A stretch of DNA of 64,000 bases from Brugia malayi (GCF_000002995.4 NW_025062290.1:1-64000); one strand, 5' to 3'. Counted from the first letter of the stretch, positions 50,109 through 62,563 are shown. Numbers and translations are program-made. Notes: generated by a model not told the origin, from the sequence alone.

Positions 50109-50978
50109 GACAATTCATGCCTGCTCACTTAATTCCATTATCGATGAATAATATCGACCATACAACAAGAACGAACTTTATTTCATATTTTATTAGCAAA
50201 AAGAAAAGAACGATCCCATCAAACATTTCTCGAAATTGGATTAATTTGGATTATATTGAAAGCTATTTTAAAATGCGGCTGGGCAACTAAGGCAAAATCA
50301 ACTAGGAAACTGGCGAAAGCTCTGGAACATTCCAGAGACTTTTCGGATTTAAGAATACGAGGAGTGGTGAGAAAGAGATCACCGTGAATCTGCATATACT
50401 GCATAATTGCAATAATAAAATAATCATGTAATGAAGAAAAAAACAAACTCGAAAACACAAAAAAGCACTGCAAGCAAAAAATGCTTTAAAATCAAATGAC
50501 AGCAACTGTATGCTAGAGAATTTGCAGCTGGAAAATACATTATTGTTTCTTAAAATTAATCAGAAAAGAATTTGCTGTAAGTGGAATGAATATTACATCA
50601 AAAATGCAATAGGATTAATTTTTTTTCACAATTTCCTTGAACTATGAAACACACTGTCTTTGGAATACTATAAATAGCAATTGTAAAACAAACAAAACAA
50701 TCGAAAAACACACATACAAATGGAACTCTAATACGTCTTAATTTGGAAAGAATGACTTTGTTCTGATGGTAACCAGTGCGATAAATTTACGAAAAAGAGA
50801 AAAAACAACCAATAAAACTTATTGCATAACAACTAGTTAAAACAGCAAAAAAAAAAAAAAAAAAATGCACATGAATGATATAAGTGGTAAAATTTCTTCC
50901 TCTTACATTTACTAAAATTTCGAGGTTGATTCTTTAAACAAGTTCCATTATTTGATCATAATAACTCTAACGCACGTC

Positions 50979-53900
50979 TTAATCACTTCCATTTACTACC
51001 TGTCCTGGATGGCCCCTGCCTGAAATATATATATTATATTAGCCATGTTTGATTAAAACGACTCCTGATTCTGGCAATCCAGATCTATATCATCTAAAGC
51101 TAGTGAAGAAATGTCAGTGAAGAACGTGAAAACTAATTTAAAACAAAATCCGGAGCTGATAAACTTCAACACTATATACTTATGATCACTTTCGCTATTC
51201 TCAATAACCAAGGCCTTTTGAACACTTTCCAAACAATCGGCATGATCCTTAGTTTCACAGTTAAACTGACTTCATCTACGAAGTTCATTCTATTTCTCAC
51301 AGTGATAGCTCGACTTGAAATAAGACACAATGTCTAGAATATATTTTTGCAAAGTGCAATAAAACAACCTCCGCGTCGAAGGCCACCACGTATATGACCA
51401 GAGCCAATACGGCGAGCATCTCGTTCTACGTTTTCTTCTTTTTCGTCTCCTTTTTCATCATCCAACGGACGACGTCGATCATCCTGATCTCCACCACCTG
51501 CAGTTAGACGTTTTTAAGTATCAAGAACAAATTTTAGAAATTGAGAATTCCCAAAAGTATCCCATCATGCATCCCATTCCTTAGGAAACTCAGAAAATGT
51601 TTGTAAAATATACCCCTATTTTGACGAAAGCCACTACGAAAAGAACCACCGCGTCCACGTCCTCTGTAAGGCGCACCACGTCCACCTCCAAAATTTCCCC
51701 CTTCATAGCCAGCGCGTTCAAAACGATAGCTAAAAGAAATGACATTGAATTTTTTTTTGCCAAGTAGATAACAGAATTAATTTGAAGTCAAGTAAAGAGC
51801 ATCCCTCACAGAGGCAAAAAATTATGCTTATTGTTCTGTAATTTGTTGCCAAGATAAACCAGTTCCATTCTTACCTGTTTCACCTCCCAAATATCCCATT
51901 TACATGCAAAAATTCTCCGTTTGAAACAACTTTAATTTCACAACTCACATAATAAATAGGAAAAAGCAATACACCAAATTTTGCCAACATTCACACAAGT
52001 TTGCAAAATTTGAGACTGAAATATGCAAATTCTCAATCCTAAATTAAAAAAATTCCTAAATTAAATTAATCAGAAGCTGCAATCAAATTTTTTCAGCTGT
52101 GCTTCATCAAATTCTAAATTACCCATTGCCATTTATTCCAGCGGGAGGAGGAGTCGACCTGGAATAGAGTTGTCGTTGCATCTCATCTACATTCAATCGC
52201 ATTTCCTCCATTTCTTTCAAATGGCGCAAATGATATTCGATCAACAGATTTGCCATGGAAATTGCGTCTTTTGTACCCGTAAAAACAAATGGCACTGGTT
52301 CATCAGGCTAAATGAAAGTACTAACTTGAACAATAAATAAAAGTAAATTCAGATAAACTTTCTAATTTAGAAAGAATAAAATAAAAAAAAAAAAAAACAA
52401 AAACGATCTTACATTCTCATCAACTCGATTTTGATCATCACCACCTTCAATCTGCACGCGTACAACACCTGATTTATCCACGATATCCTAAACAATCAAT
52501 GAACATAATATGATATCGAATACAGTCTGAGCTCACACACTATTTTCTATGTAGAAATCTGAAGTCACCTGAATCGTTTTACCCGATTTACCGATCACTT
52601 TGCCAACCATTCCACGTGGTACCTCGAACGACTCCACTGCATATTCCAATTGTGAACGTGCTGCAGCTGCGGCTTCAGCATTTTGGGCAAATACCTACAA
52701 GTTTTTCAGAATTTTCTTAATAGATATAATTTAATATCACGAAAGATAGCCTATCCAAATATTGCTATAAACTGATATAAGTCATAAACCACTTGATGCT
52801 TAAGTTATTGCTAACCTTGAAAAGTACTGGTGTATGACCATCGTTATTTTCCACGAGCTGTATATCTTCGACCCCATCAATGTTTCGTGCGCTTTGAATA
52901 TTAGCTCCATGTGACCCTATCGCAAGACCCATTAAGTTGAAAGGTACCGTAAATTCTTCCATATGAGCCGACGTATGCATTGATGTGTTCTCTAACAAAC
53001 GAGCAGCTTCCTGAATTTATGTACCATAAAAAAGAAAAATAGGTCCTTTTTTGTTACTTTCCCTTCTCCGTATGCATAATATAAACAAATAAATTATCAT
53101 CAGCACTTTTTTAACGATTTCATGAATGACTTACGCTGTTTGCACTAACAAATGATGCATGAATTACTGAAACGTGTGTGACACCAAACTTTACTTAATC
53201 TCACCAAAAAGCTACTAGTAAATAGAGGAAGAAAAATTGAGAAGCTTCTTAAATAAACCTCTTGGCGTTGCAAAAGTTGCATCTTCTGTCGAGAATCCTT
53301 GAAGTACATGTCAGAAAGAATCGTTGCACGTTTTACTGCTTGCTCTTCAAATGTCTAAAAACAATGTAAACTTCTAAAAGTCACTGGTTCCGCTGTTACA
53401 AAAATCTACCCGATCATTTGCTAACCATACTCCATCAGTTTGCACAACATGATACTTATCGAAAATGATTCTTTCTAAATATTATTGAAAAAATCTTATT
53501 AATGAGAAAATTTTGTTACTACGACCGTTATGTATAAAAACAACTGACGGAGAGAAGAAGATTTCCATTTTCCTCGTCGTATTCGACAAATACACTTTTG
53601 ACAGTGGCTGCGAAATCAGCATATGACTCAGGTCGTTTGAAATATGCCCGGAGATCTTCAGGTACAGTGATTTTAGCATGTTTGAATTGACTTTTTTTTA
53701 GTGGAGTACATTTGACCAGCAACGTACGTATATGTTCTAGTGAAACAATATCCATATGGTGCGGCCCTTCAACGCTTTCAATTGCCGCTAAATCCCCCTA
53801 CAAATTATCATATGTTTATGTATGAAGAAAAACAACTCAGTCCCAAAAACATTCTAACTAATAAAATCTACTGAAATTTCGTTTCAAACAGATTATTATA

Positions 53901-55073
53901 CACAAGTGGTGGAAAAAAAAATCCTCGACCATCGCTGGGGAATTTCAAGGAATCATTTAAAAATGCTGAAACTGATTTAACGAAGCCATACGCACATCTT
54001 GTCAGTGTGCTCAACAACATGTACAAATACAGCATAATCGTGATGAACCTTGATGAAATCAAGCATTTATAATCAGATTTTTGGTGGATGAGTTCGAATC
54101 ATGTCAGCTATCATTTGGCACAAATCTCTGTCAATTATTGCTCTAGTTTTTTGTTCGAACAAGTGGAAACTTGAACAATCCAATAATTTATTTCGCGATA
54201 GCAAGACAAGCAAAACAAGACTTTTACCTTTAATTCTTTGATTTTGGCTATCTGCCAACCGAAGACAGCATCATCCTCCTGTTTCATCAGTGCTTCAACA
54301 GTATCACCCACTTTTAATGTCTCAGCTTTTCCGGAACGTGGTGGCAAGCGACAATCATCAAATTTCACCTAAATTTTATTGGAATTCAATATCATTTTCT
54401 TTTTCAACAAAAAACAATTTCTAAAATCCAGCAGACAATCAGCCATTTAACACCAGTGAATATATAAACAAAAATGAACTAAACCTCCTCAATTTTCGCA
54501 TCGTTCCCATAACTCACAATGACAGTATCTGTCTTGATAGATTTCACGAAAGCCTGCAAAAAACCAAAGCTTAGAGTTATTTAAATTATTGTTAAAATCA
54601 AGACACTAAATCTTCTTTACACCAATTAATAAAGGACCAGCACTATCCCTTCTTCATCACAATCATCTTAATTCATCATCTTCGCTAATAGATGGCATCA
54701 GTCAATTACTGACAATGTGAAATTCCTACAGGGTATGATAATAAAAAATTGAGTAGCTTAATATAATGAGAGGAAGTAATAAATAAACGCAAATAAGTAT
54801 CAAATCACCAAAAGATAACTACAACCAAGTGAACATCAAAAAGCATGGAAAAAAAAATTTGCTATTTGCTAAAAATGTATTTTTCAGCAAAAAACTCGAT
54901 TAATTTTATCATTCTAAATTCACTATATATCACTTACAGCTAATCATATGAGAATCTTTAACAAAACATAGCTGATCTTAATCACTGCTCATTCCATCAT
55001 AACATAATTCATCAATAAATCAAATACTAACCTTGTAAAACAATCCGTTGTCTTGTCGTACCTCAATTTCCAT
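50979..55073 (-). CDS. fmr1: FMR1/FXR family RNA-binding protein
   Basis: Cytoplasmic mRNA-binding translational regulator of the fragile X family. Thirteen exons, all with consistent phases: 55,073-55,032 (ATG); 54,553-54,485; 54,368-54,228; 54,048-53,992; 53,797-53,549; 53,354-53,259; 53,010-52,816; 52,694-52,569; 52,487-52,413; 52,307-52,123; 51,729-51,614; 51,497-51,369; 51,019-50,979 (TAA). 506 residues. The N-terminal paired Tudor/Agenet domains (residues 1-~130) start MEIEVRQDNGLFYK. Then comes the family segment KITVPEDLRAYFKRP. KH1 has MGLAIGSHGANIQ (exon 7), KH2 has MVGKVIGKSGKTIQ and VDKSGVVRVQIEG (exons 8-9), followed by PFVFTGTKDAIS. The C-terminus is an RGG-type region (GGNFGGGRGAPYRGRGRGG) with an acidic insert. 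The frame is unbroken. Vertebrate members are slightly longer, mainly at the C-terminus. The symbol names the family; FMR1 and FXR cannot be separated here. Confidence 0.95.
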
Positions 55074-55248
55074 TTTTACTGAAATCAGCGAACTAATCTC
55101 AGCTCTTATACACGATTCTCACTCTTCTTCACTTCAATTTATTTAATTAATCAATTTGTTCTCGACCAACACCTATCAATCTGTTTAGCAGGTGGTATAT
55201 CCTCCACCGTTTTTTTTTTTTCCAAATCCGATAAGTCCAAATCCGGTA

Positions 55249-55374
55249 GAAATGCAAAAAAAAAAACGAGCCGAAGCTCAACGACAACGATCCAACCGCT
55301 TTCTATCTGCTCTCCTCGCAGCAAATGCTCCGTCCTATCATTCATTACGTCCTTTCAGAATGCAGACAGAGTAA
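55249..55374 (+). CDS. Small basic ORF divergent from FMR1 (doubtful)
   Basis: A 41-codon frame beginning at an ATG just before an A-run and reading MQKKKRAEAQRQRSNRFLSA, then LLAANAPSYHSLRPF, to TAA. It lies ~180 bp upstream of the FMR1 start on the other strand. Composition is coding-like but no family is recognised, and the start sits in an A11 homopolymer, so the frame is fragile. Confidence 0.2.
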   Translation, partial: EMQKKKRAEAQRQRSNRFLSALLAANAPSYHSLRPFRMQTE

Positions 55375-55666
55375 TATGCAAACACGATAAGACATATAAA
55401 CATAAACGCATGTGCAGGCATAAAAAGATATGCATGGATACTATGCATGATAACATATGAAACGGAGAGAGAGAGGTGCAGACAAAATGCACTTCATTCT
55501 CCGTCACTACAGCACTCAATCGATTAATGGACAAGCCGCCAACAAGTACATCGTTTTGACATCGACCGTGTACATCGGGAGCAACCGGGAGTTTAGTCGA
55601 TTTGGGGATATCGCTGGGGAGGTCATCTGGGGTTGGTTTACGGTGGTCTGAGTCATCATATGCCAA
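55355..55666 (-). CDS. Hypothetical ORF upstream of FMR1
   Basis: 103-codon minus-strand frame from ATG 55,666 to TGA. The first ~65 residues look protein-like (HRKPTPDDLPSDIPKSTKLP, LVGGLSINRLSAVVTENEV) and the local DNA is richer in G+C; the last 35 are hydrophobic and Cys-rich and may be non-coding, with a splice donor possibly earlier. A plus-strand frame overlaps (55,457-55,651) but reads less like protein. Could be the first exon of an unknown gene. Confidence 0.3.
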   Translation of the reverse strand: MAYDDSDHRKPTPDDLPSDIPKSTKLPVAPDVHGRCQNDVLVGGLSINRLSAVVTENEVHFVCTSLSPFHMLSCIVSMHIFLCLHMRLCLYVLSCLHITLSAF

Positions 55667-56187
55667 CTATTATAGTCATTAACTATCACTGACCCATTAA
55701 TTTCATAATTTGCTTCTATCTATTGTTTCGTAAGGATGAACCGTTCTGACTACAAACACTGCAAGATGATTTCATTCCCAGAAGAATGTGTATGTGGTAG
55801 ATGAAATGCGTAAAATGGTTTCTGTGATATTACGCTATGTCTCAGTTGCGTAAAATTTTAGCGACGAATTTGGGATAGATCGTTTAAGTGTTGATGATGT
55901 TGAATAAAATACGGTAGTTTAAGGAATTTTGTCATCTCGATAGCGTTAGCGGAATCATTTGCTTCTGTTTCGAAACTTCCATCGAAAGATTCTCTCAAAG
56001 AGAAATTCAGAATTTTGCATCATAAGTTGAAGATTGGAAGTTGAAGACTGGTATTTGCTATAATAACAGAATATCAATTGAACTTTATCAAATAGTGACC
56101 AACCAACCTTAACAAAATGAATGTAAAATAACCGGATTGCCTAAAGTTTCCCAGAAAAAATAGAAAAATCAGTGTTTCATTTTTTAG

Positions 56188-57811
56188 CAGGAGTCTTGTA
56201 AATTAAAAAATCAATAAGTAGTGGAAGAGGACCTCAAATTGCCGAAAAATTACGATTTAAAACGAAAACGTCAAAAATGGGAGCATAAGGAGATGGAGTT
56301 GAAAAAGGTTAGATTGCTCTCTCCAGACAACAGTTTTTGTTAATAACAACAATTATATCGCTATATTAATGAGCTGTAAGGGAACGAAATGTGCAAGCTA
56401 TAGAATTAATCGGAATCCAAACAGCATAGTCACTATTTCTTGCTAATTCGTTCCATTTCACGTGAGTTTGCACCAGAAATGTGAGAAGTTATTGCTGAAG
56501 TTAGTCAGAATTTGTAACTGACAGTGTTGGTCTTGTTAATAATGTCTCCTGGCTACCTTCTTATCGATTAATGTTTCGCTGTAGAAATTTCTTTTCAGGC
56601 TGGTGAGGAGCGGGGAGAAAATTATGGAAGGTTAAAAGCTCTAAAAACCCAGGCAGATTTGATCGCGCGCAAAAAGGCAATCAAGAGAAAGAAGAAGCCA
56701 GACAGAGGCTTTTGTGGTGGTTTTTTTCCTAGAATGGGGAAGTTGTAATTTTTATTGGTAGTAAAGTTACTGACCGATTCGCAATATCTACAAAGAAGTT
56801 CATAAACGATGATTTTTTTCTAACATTTGTAAGACATGGAACTTAATATGTCTTTGTTTGCTAAGCTGGTTGTTGAAATTTAAAGATTATTGAAATGAAT
56901 ATTCCAGATTACGAAGCAATGACTTTACGTCAGTATCAAAGATTGTCTGGAAATATTAAACCTGACATAAAAGCTTATGAAAAAATGAGAGAAGTTATGT
57001 AAGTGTTTTTTCTTAGTATTATTTTGATTAAACACTGTTTTTTGGTTGTATCTCTTGTACCAATTATCATTGAAAAATGGCGAGAGAATTGATTATAATA
57101 GCAAAATAATGGAATCAATAAACTGTTTGAGTAGTTATATTTAGGTATTATTTTAAAGAATGAAAAGCGGAATTAACCATTTATTTTTCTGTTCAAAAAC
57201 AACATTAAGACTTTAGTGGTACTAACGAATTTTATCCTGGAGTAGACACACTCATTTATGGAACTCATTATCCAACCAATGCTTCTTAAATAGGCTAGCA
57301 GAAGAATCAAAGCACAGAAAGTGAATTTTTTTTTTTTTTTTTTGTTTGTTTTTAATCTTAATCTGTCAATTGACGTTTTTAGTTTGAATGAGTTGTACGC
57401 TCTCAAAAATGTATAAATGTAGTATATATTATCAGTGGAGTAATGATGTTATGAAATCTTAAGTTTGTAGTAAACAGTTATATAAATGAGTTTTAAACAG
57501 TTATATAAATGAGTATATAAATGAGTTAAAAAAAATTTAACTTGTCACCGATTTGTCCAGCGTCACATACTAAGTGATGACGCAATTTTGACCATACTTG
57601 TTTATTCTTCAGAGAAAAGAAACACGATCAATACCATCGTCGGCGAATGTTCGATCCAGATTCACCAATTGATTATATTAGTGGAAGGAACCGTAAATTC
57701 AGTCAAAAGTTGGATCGTTTTTACGATAGGTATACAGAAGATCTTAAGAGTGATCTTGAAAGAAGAACTGCTATATTAAAAAGTTTTAAAAAGTTTTTTC
57801 AATTCTGTTAA
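56188..57811 (+). pseudogene. syf-2: SYF2 pre-mRNA-splicing factor, interrupted copy
   Basis: SYF2 (p29/GCIP-interacting) is a small spliceosome component. Exons: 56,188-56,307; 56,599-56,716; 56,908-56,998; 57,217-57,320; 57,613-57,811 (TAA). Family matches in order: VVEEDLKLP, ERGENYGRLK, KKKPDRGF plus DYEAMTLRQYQRL, NIKPDIKAYEKMR, NEFYPGVDTLIYGTH, and [25 protein letters not shown] with LERRTAI near the end. All introns have usable GT-AG ends in matching phase. Two lesions: TAA at 56,215-56,217, where family members have Glu before VVEED, and a one-base frame loss near 57,285-57,290. The N-terminal start exon is not found, and the C-terminus runs ~11 residues past the usual end. Either a decaying copy or, less likely, sequence errors in a functional gene. 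Confidence 0.8.
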
Positions 57812-60720
57812 TTCAGAATTTTTTGTGATGCGGTTTTCAAAAAACAATTTGAAACACTGCGCTTCATTTGTATCATTCTAATTTGTTGCACACAGTTTTT
57901 GCTTCTTGATAATAGAAGAAGGTTTTTTCTTGTTATTTGTTCAAATTGGGTATTAATAATATACCTCATCTGGATCATTTTTATGTCGAAATCTTAAATG
58001 CAAAATTTAAGATTGGTAGAATTCATTTATTGTGGTAAAATTCAATTATCGTTTTTTATGTCAGAGGTACAGCAAATAAACAGTGAATATATGATCTCTC
58101 TTCGTTATTCGTTATTTAGTGATTGTAATTCAATGATCGCTTTTTACTGCTTTGGTTTTTATGAAATATCGAAGAACCAAATCGAACTCTGAATATAATG
58201 TAGATTTCTTCACTGAACTGGGTTGTAAATTGCATATAGGGTTCATTGGCATATAACCAAATCATTTAGTAGGGTCAGGGAAATGTAAATTTATGATGCT
58301 ACCAAAGTTTTATCGCAAAAAGTTTGTGATTACTAAGAAAAGAATTTTTCTTGGCTTGCTAATTGTTTTGTTAGAATTAAGTCATAAGGAGTGTATGATT
58401 TTAATAAGATTTGAAGACTGTCTTTGAATTATATCTGTTACAACAATGTAAGATTATTGGATGGAACTGAATGTGTTCCACACGACATAATTTCCAAATT
58501 CATTGCATAATGCTTTTAACAATGAAGTAACTGTCGTGTAGAAAATTTCTTGCTAAATAATTTTATAAAAAATTTCTTGCAGTTATTAAATGATTAACGT
58601 TCAATGCATCTTCACAAGCTTAAGCATCCTAAAATCTAAGATTAATCTAGATCTTTTTTGAAGTCATGCAGTTTTCAGGAAAACCTAGATGTTTTCATGA
58701 TTTTTTTCTAGTATTTTCGCTTGATTTTAAGTTGCTTCTCAAGAATTTATGTTGGAATTTATCAAACAAATATGCGTCAACTTGTGTAAAACAGTTCCTT
58801 TAAATTATAATAATTAATGAGTGATAATTCACAAGAACTTGTTCGGGTCCGCGTGCTCTATCAAATATTCAAACCTGATGTTGTATAGAAATTCAACTTA
58901 TGAAACTGGATATTTTGTTAATAGTTTGAGATCTAATGAATAGTCCTATCGGGAACATATAACTTTGGAGTCCTGTTGGCTTGCTGAAATATTGGATGGA
59001 TCTACGCGATCACAGATTGCTATTTTGGTCGAAGATTTACAATGAGATACAAAATTTATCAGCGATATGAATTTAAGAAATGGAATTTTTTGCGTTATAT
59101 TATGTGCTGCAACGCAAATAATAAAACAATTACCGAAATTAGTCAGTGTTAATTATGATGGAAGGATTTGAATCACCGCTTACTTTTAACTTTAAGAAAA
59201 ACGAAATTATTATTTGATGTTTAAAAATGTTTTAAATTTTGGTAAAATAAATGAATATGGTTAATATAACGTAGAATTGGAGAAATTCTACAGTGGAAGA
59301 AATTTTATAAGTCACACATTACACTTATTTTTACCTTGATAAAGAAAGCTTTTTGGAATGTTAGATAATCTTCTTGAATATTTATTAATGATTAAATCTA
59401 TTGTCGAGTGATTCGACCATAGATATTTATACTAGTTTTTCATTATTTCATTGATTTAAAAAAAAAAAAAAAAAAACTTTCATTCAAAAAATTATTCATT
59501 TCAATTAAATTTTATTTCATTTAAATGTTTGTGATAACATAAGAAACATAAGAAATTCATACCCAAATTATGTATGGAAGTTGTGCGTTGATTATGTTTT
59601 TTTGATAGATTTGATTGATATGATTTAATAACTGAAAAGGGACAAAATGAAAGGAATCTGAGTATGAAATTGATGATCATAGAAGTAGAATATATGTTAA
59701 AAGTTAAAATAATAAATTTATTTTTATTATCATGCAAACTATCAAAAAATTCGATCCATTCTTTTTTTAGAAATTATTCCTCGGTTTGTTTTCTCAGAAA
59801 TCTAATCAATTGAAAATTCACTTTGAGCAAAATTTTATTGAATCTTACAACTATAATCATATAGCATCAGAATTTCATTTCGTTTTTTTTTTTCTTTTTT
59901 AATTCGTTACTAATTACTGTACTGTTATCATTAAATACTTTGCTAACATTGCAGTTTTACTTCTTCCGGTAATTTGCGCCGTATTTTAAAATGTATTTTT
60001 TGTGAACTTTTCACATTTTATTGAAATATGATAATGATAATGTGATAATATGGAAACAAATCAGTTAAAGAATAAATTCTTTTATATCACTGATATTATT
60101 ATTATTGTTTAATTGCGTTATTTTCTTTATTACAGAAATTATGAAAGTAAAAATGCATTAAAACAGGAAAGTTGAAATGGATGAGTAATAAACATTGAAG
60201 CTTATGCACTAATACATTTAATGTATTAGTACTGTATGCATCAATGATCGAGATTGATTCATAAATTTGAACGAATGGTATTTTCATTATTCGATCATAT
60301 CAATCATTGAAAGCTTTTAATAGAAATGCACTAATCAATAGCAATCAATAATTTTTCAATTTTACTAAAAATAAGTAACAAAATTTTGCAAATTTTTTAT
60401 TTTTGATTTTAATGCAACATTAGCATTTTTTAAAAGTTTTTTTTTTCTTTGTGTAAATTAATTGAAATTTTTTACATATATGAAGCATTTATTTATATTA
60501 TCTATGATTACTTATCATTTATGATTAGTTTTAACTTCAAATATATGAAAAAACATTCATCAAATATTTGTTTTCGTTTCTTCTCTTTTTTTTTTTTATT
60601 AGCATTATTTAATGGTGTAAAAAGAAAAGAATAATAGATAGGTAAATAGGAAATAGTAAACATATTTGACTATTAAACAATGAAATTTTAATAGCAATGG
60701 AAAAATATGCAAAACTATCA
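57812..60720. other. AT-rich intergenic stretch
   Basis: No exon, repeat family or RNA gene I can support. A 20-bp duplication lies just upstream at ~57,472-57,511 (aaacagttatataaatgagt twice). An A-run occupies 59,458-59,476, and a 10-bp inverted repeat (actaatacat/atgtattagt) lies at about 60,207-60,230. Composition changes at ~60,720-60,790 to the strongly T-rich, C-poor pattern of nematode mitochondrial coding strands. Confidence 0.6.
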
Positions 60721-60791
60721 TCATTTTTAGTGATTCCTTCTTGCGTTTCTTCCTCAAATGTGTCATTTTTTCATCCATTTCTTGGTCTTTT

Positions 60792-60846
60792 AGCTTTTTA
60801 GTTTATTTTTTGAATTTTTTATTTACGATAAAAGGGTTTTTAAGCT
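60792..60846 (+). tRNA. trnV: Mitochondrial tRNA-Val (TAC)
   Basis: Seven-base loop TTTACGA (60,822-60,828) with anticodon TAC at 60,824-60,826, closed by a 5-bp stem (60,817-60,821 with 60,829-60,833). A short D-arm (gttt/gaat) and a partly paired acceptor (agctt/aagct) place the ends at about 60,792 and 60,846. There is a TV-replacement loop instead of a T-arm, as in most nematode mt tRNAs. It sits immediately upstream of nad5. Confidence 0.65.
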
Positions 60847-60847
60847 T

Positions 60848-62443
60848 TTTTTATTATTTGTCTGGTATATTCTTATTTTTTATTTTTTTTTAATTTTTTT
60901 AATTTTGTTACTTCCTTATGGTAAGTGAATTTATGTTTGTGGTTTTAGTGATTTTTTTAGTTTTGTTTTTACTTATAATTTTGAAATTTGTTTATTTTTT
61001 TTTGTTTTGTTGTTGGTTTCTTTTATAGTTTTTGTATATGGTTCTTTTTATATGCAGGGTGCTTCTCGTTTGTTTTATTTTTTTTTTTTTTTATTTTTGT
61101 TTGTTTTAAGAATAGGTGGATTGATTGTTTTTAGAGGTAGTATTATTTTAGTTTTAATTTTTTGGGATTTTTTGGGTGTTAGTAGTTTTTTTTTGGTTTT
61201 GTTTTATAATAATGTAGTTTCTCGTAGTAGATCTATAAGTACTGTTTTTACTAATCGTATTGGGGATTTTTGTATTTTTTTATTTTTTAATGGTTTTATT
61301 TTTTTTTCTGTTGGTGTTTTTTCTTATCAGTTTTTTAGTTCTTTATTAGTTTTTATGTTATTTATTTCTGCTTTTGTTAAGGGTGGACAATATCCTTTTG
61401 GCAGTTGGTTGCCTAAGGCCATAGCTGCCCCTACTCCTGTTAGTTGTTTAGTTCATAGTAGCACTTTGGTTACTGCCGGCGTTATGTTGATGGATTGTTA
61501 TTTTTATGTTTGTTTAAATTCTGATGTTTTGACTTTTGTTTTTTATGTCGGGTTTTTTACTATAGTTTTTTCTGGATTATGCGCACTGGTTGAGCAGGAT
61601 GCAAAGAAGGTTGTTGCTTTGAGCACTATGTCTCAAATTGGTTTTTGTTTTTTGGCTATTGGTAGCGGGTTACATTATATTTCTTTTATTCATATAATTA
61701 GGCATTCTTTTTTTAAGAGTTTATTATTTATGCAAATTGGGTATTTGATCTATATTAATTGTGGTAACCAGGATTACCGTGGTTATTCTTATTTAGGTAT
61801 TTGTGCTCCGATTTTAGTTCAATTGCAGGTTTTTGTGTCTGTAGTTTGTTTATGTGGCCTACTTTTCACTAGTGGTTGTTGTAGTAAGGAGTATTTTATG
61901 TCTCGTTTTTATTATAGTTCTTTCAATTTTTTTTTGGTTTTCTTTTATTTTTTTGGTGTTTTTTTAACTTTTTGTTATTGTTATCGTATGATATATTTGT
62001 TTCGTGTAGGGTGTTCTTTTTTTGACTATGTTGGTTTTTCTAGTAAGTTGTTTTATTATTCTTGTTTTTTGCTGGTTTTTTTTTCTGTTGTTTTTACTTT
62101 TTGATGAATTTCTGGTATGATAGGTTTGGTTTTTGTTTTTAATCGTTTTGAGTTTTTGGTGGGTTTTTTTTATTTGTTTTTTATTTATTGTTTTTTTAAT
62201 TATGTTTTTCGTTATGTTGTTATTGAATTTGTTAATAAGTATTTTATAGATTCTTATTCTTTTTTTATTTATAAATTTGTTCCTAATTTTTTTTATTTTG
62301 ATGTTTTTATTTTAGGTTTTAATTATTTTTTTGTGGGATTGTTTCGTTTGTTTTCTTTTTTTTTTTTTTCTTTGTTTCGTGGGTTTTATCATGTTGCTGT
62401 TTTATTAGTTTTTTTTTTTATGGTATCTTTTTTGTTTTTTTAG
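60848..62443 (+). CDS. nad5: NADH dehydrogenase subunit 5 (mitochondrial)
   Basis: Proton-pumping membrane subunit of respiratory complex I. Open from just after trnV to TAG at 62,441-62,443 when read with the invertebrate mitochondrial code (TGA = Trp at 60,926, 62,102 and 62,105); about 531 codons, the expected length. Conserved core: NRIGDFCIFLF, FVKGGQYPFGSWLPKAIAAP, TPVSCLVHSSTLVTAGVML, LVEQDAKKVVALSTMSQIG and IRHSFFKSLLFM. Very T-rich codon use. The start is taken as a TTT/TTA-type codon next to the tRNA; the exact start codon is uncertain. No lesion is seen. Confidence 0.92.
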
Positions 62444-62451
62444 TTATTTTT

Positions 62452-62510
62452 GTAATATTAGTATAATTTTGTTATTATTTTTAATTTTCGATTAAAAGAT
62501 TATATATTAT
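62452..62510 (+). tRNA. trnE: Mitochondrial tRNA-Glu (TTC)
   Basis: Acceptor 62,452-62,458 pairs over 7 bp with 62,504-62,510 (one G-T). The anticodon stem (62,480-62,484 with 62,492-62,496) closes the loop TTTTCGA with anticodon TTC at 62,487-62,489. There is a TV-replacement loop and no T-arm. It starts 8 bases after the nad5 stop. Confidence 0.85.
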
Positions 62511-62511
62511 A

Positions 62512-62562
62512 GATAGATTTTATTTAGTCTTCTAAACTATTTTTGGGTTTTACTCGTCTATT
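62512..62562 (+). tRNA. trnS1: Mitochondrial tRNA-Ser (AGN, anticodon TCT)
   Basis: Acceptor 62,512-62,518 pairs with 62,556-62,562 (7 bp with G-T pairs). The anticodon stem tagt/acta closes the loop CTTCTAA with TCT at 62,531-62,533. The D-arm is lacking, as usual for nematode mt serine tRNAs, and a small T-arm follows. One base separates it from trnE. Confidence 0.8.
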
Positions 62563-62563
62563 T

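Noticed and set aside
50219..50505. Minus-strand ORFs downstream of FMR1
   Set aside because: Hydrophobic, low-complexity shadow frames; the FMR1 terminal exon ends at 50,979 with a stop.
53400..53470. Extra FMR1 exon (DKYHVVQTDGVWLANDR)
   Set aside because: It is open but inserts 17 residues where the family has none; splicing 53,549 directly to 53,354 is in phase and matches the family.
57173..57406. 77-codon minus-strand ORF
   Set aside because: It is the antisense shadow of SYF2 exon 4 plus an A/T run.
60721..60790. Mitochondrial tRNA-Asp upstream of trnV
   Set aside because: A GTC triplet lies in a 7-base window near 60,760 but the stems do not pair; this stretch is C-richer than the mitochondrial block and probably nuclear or junction sequence.
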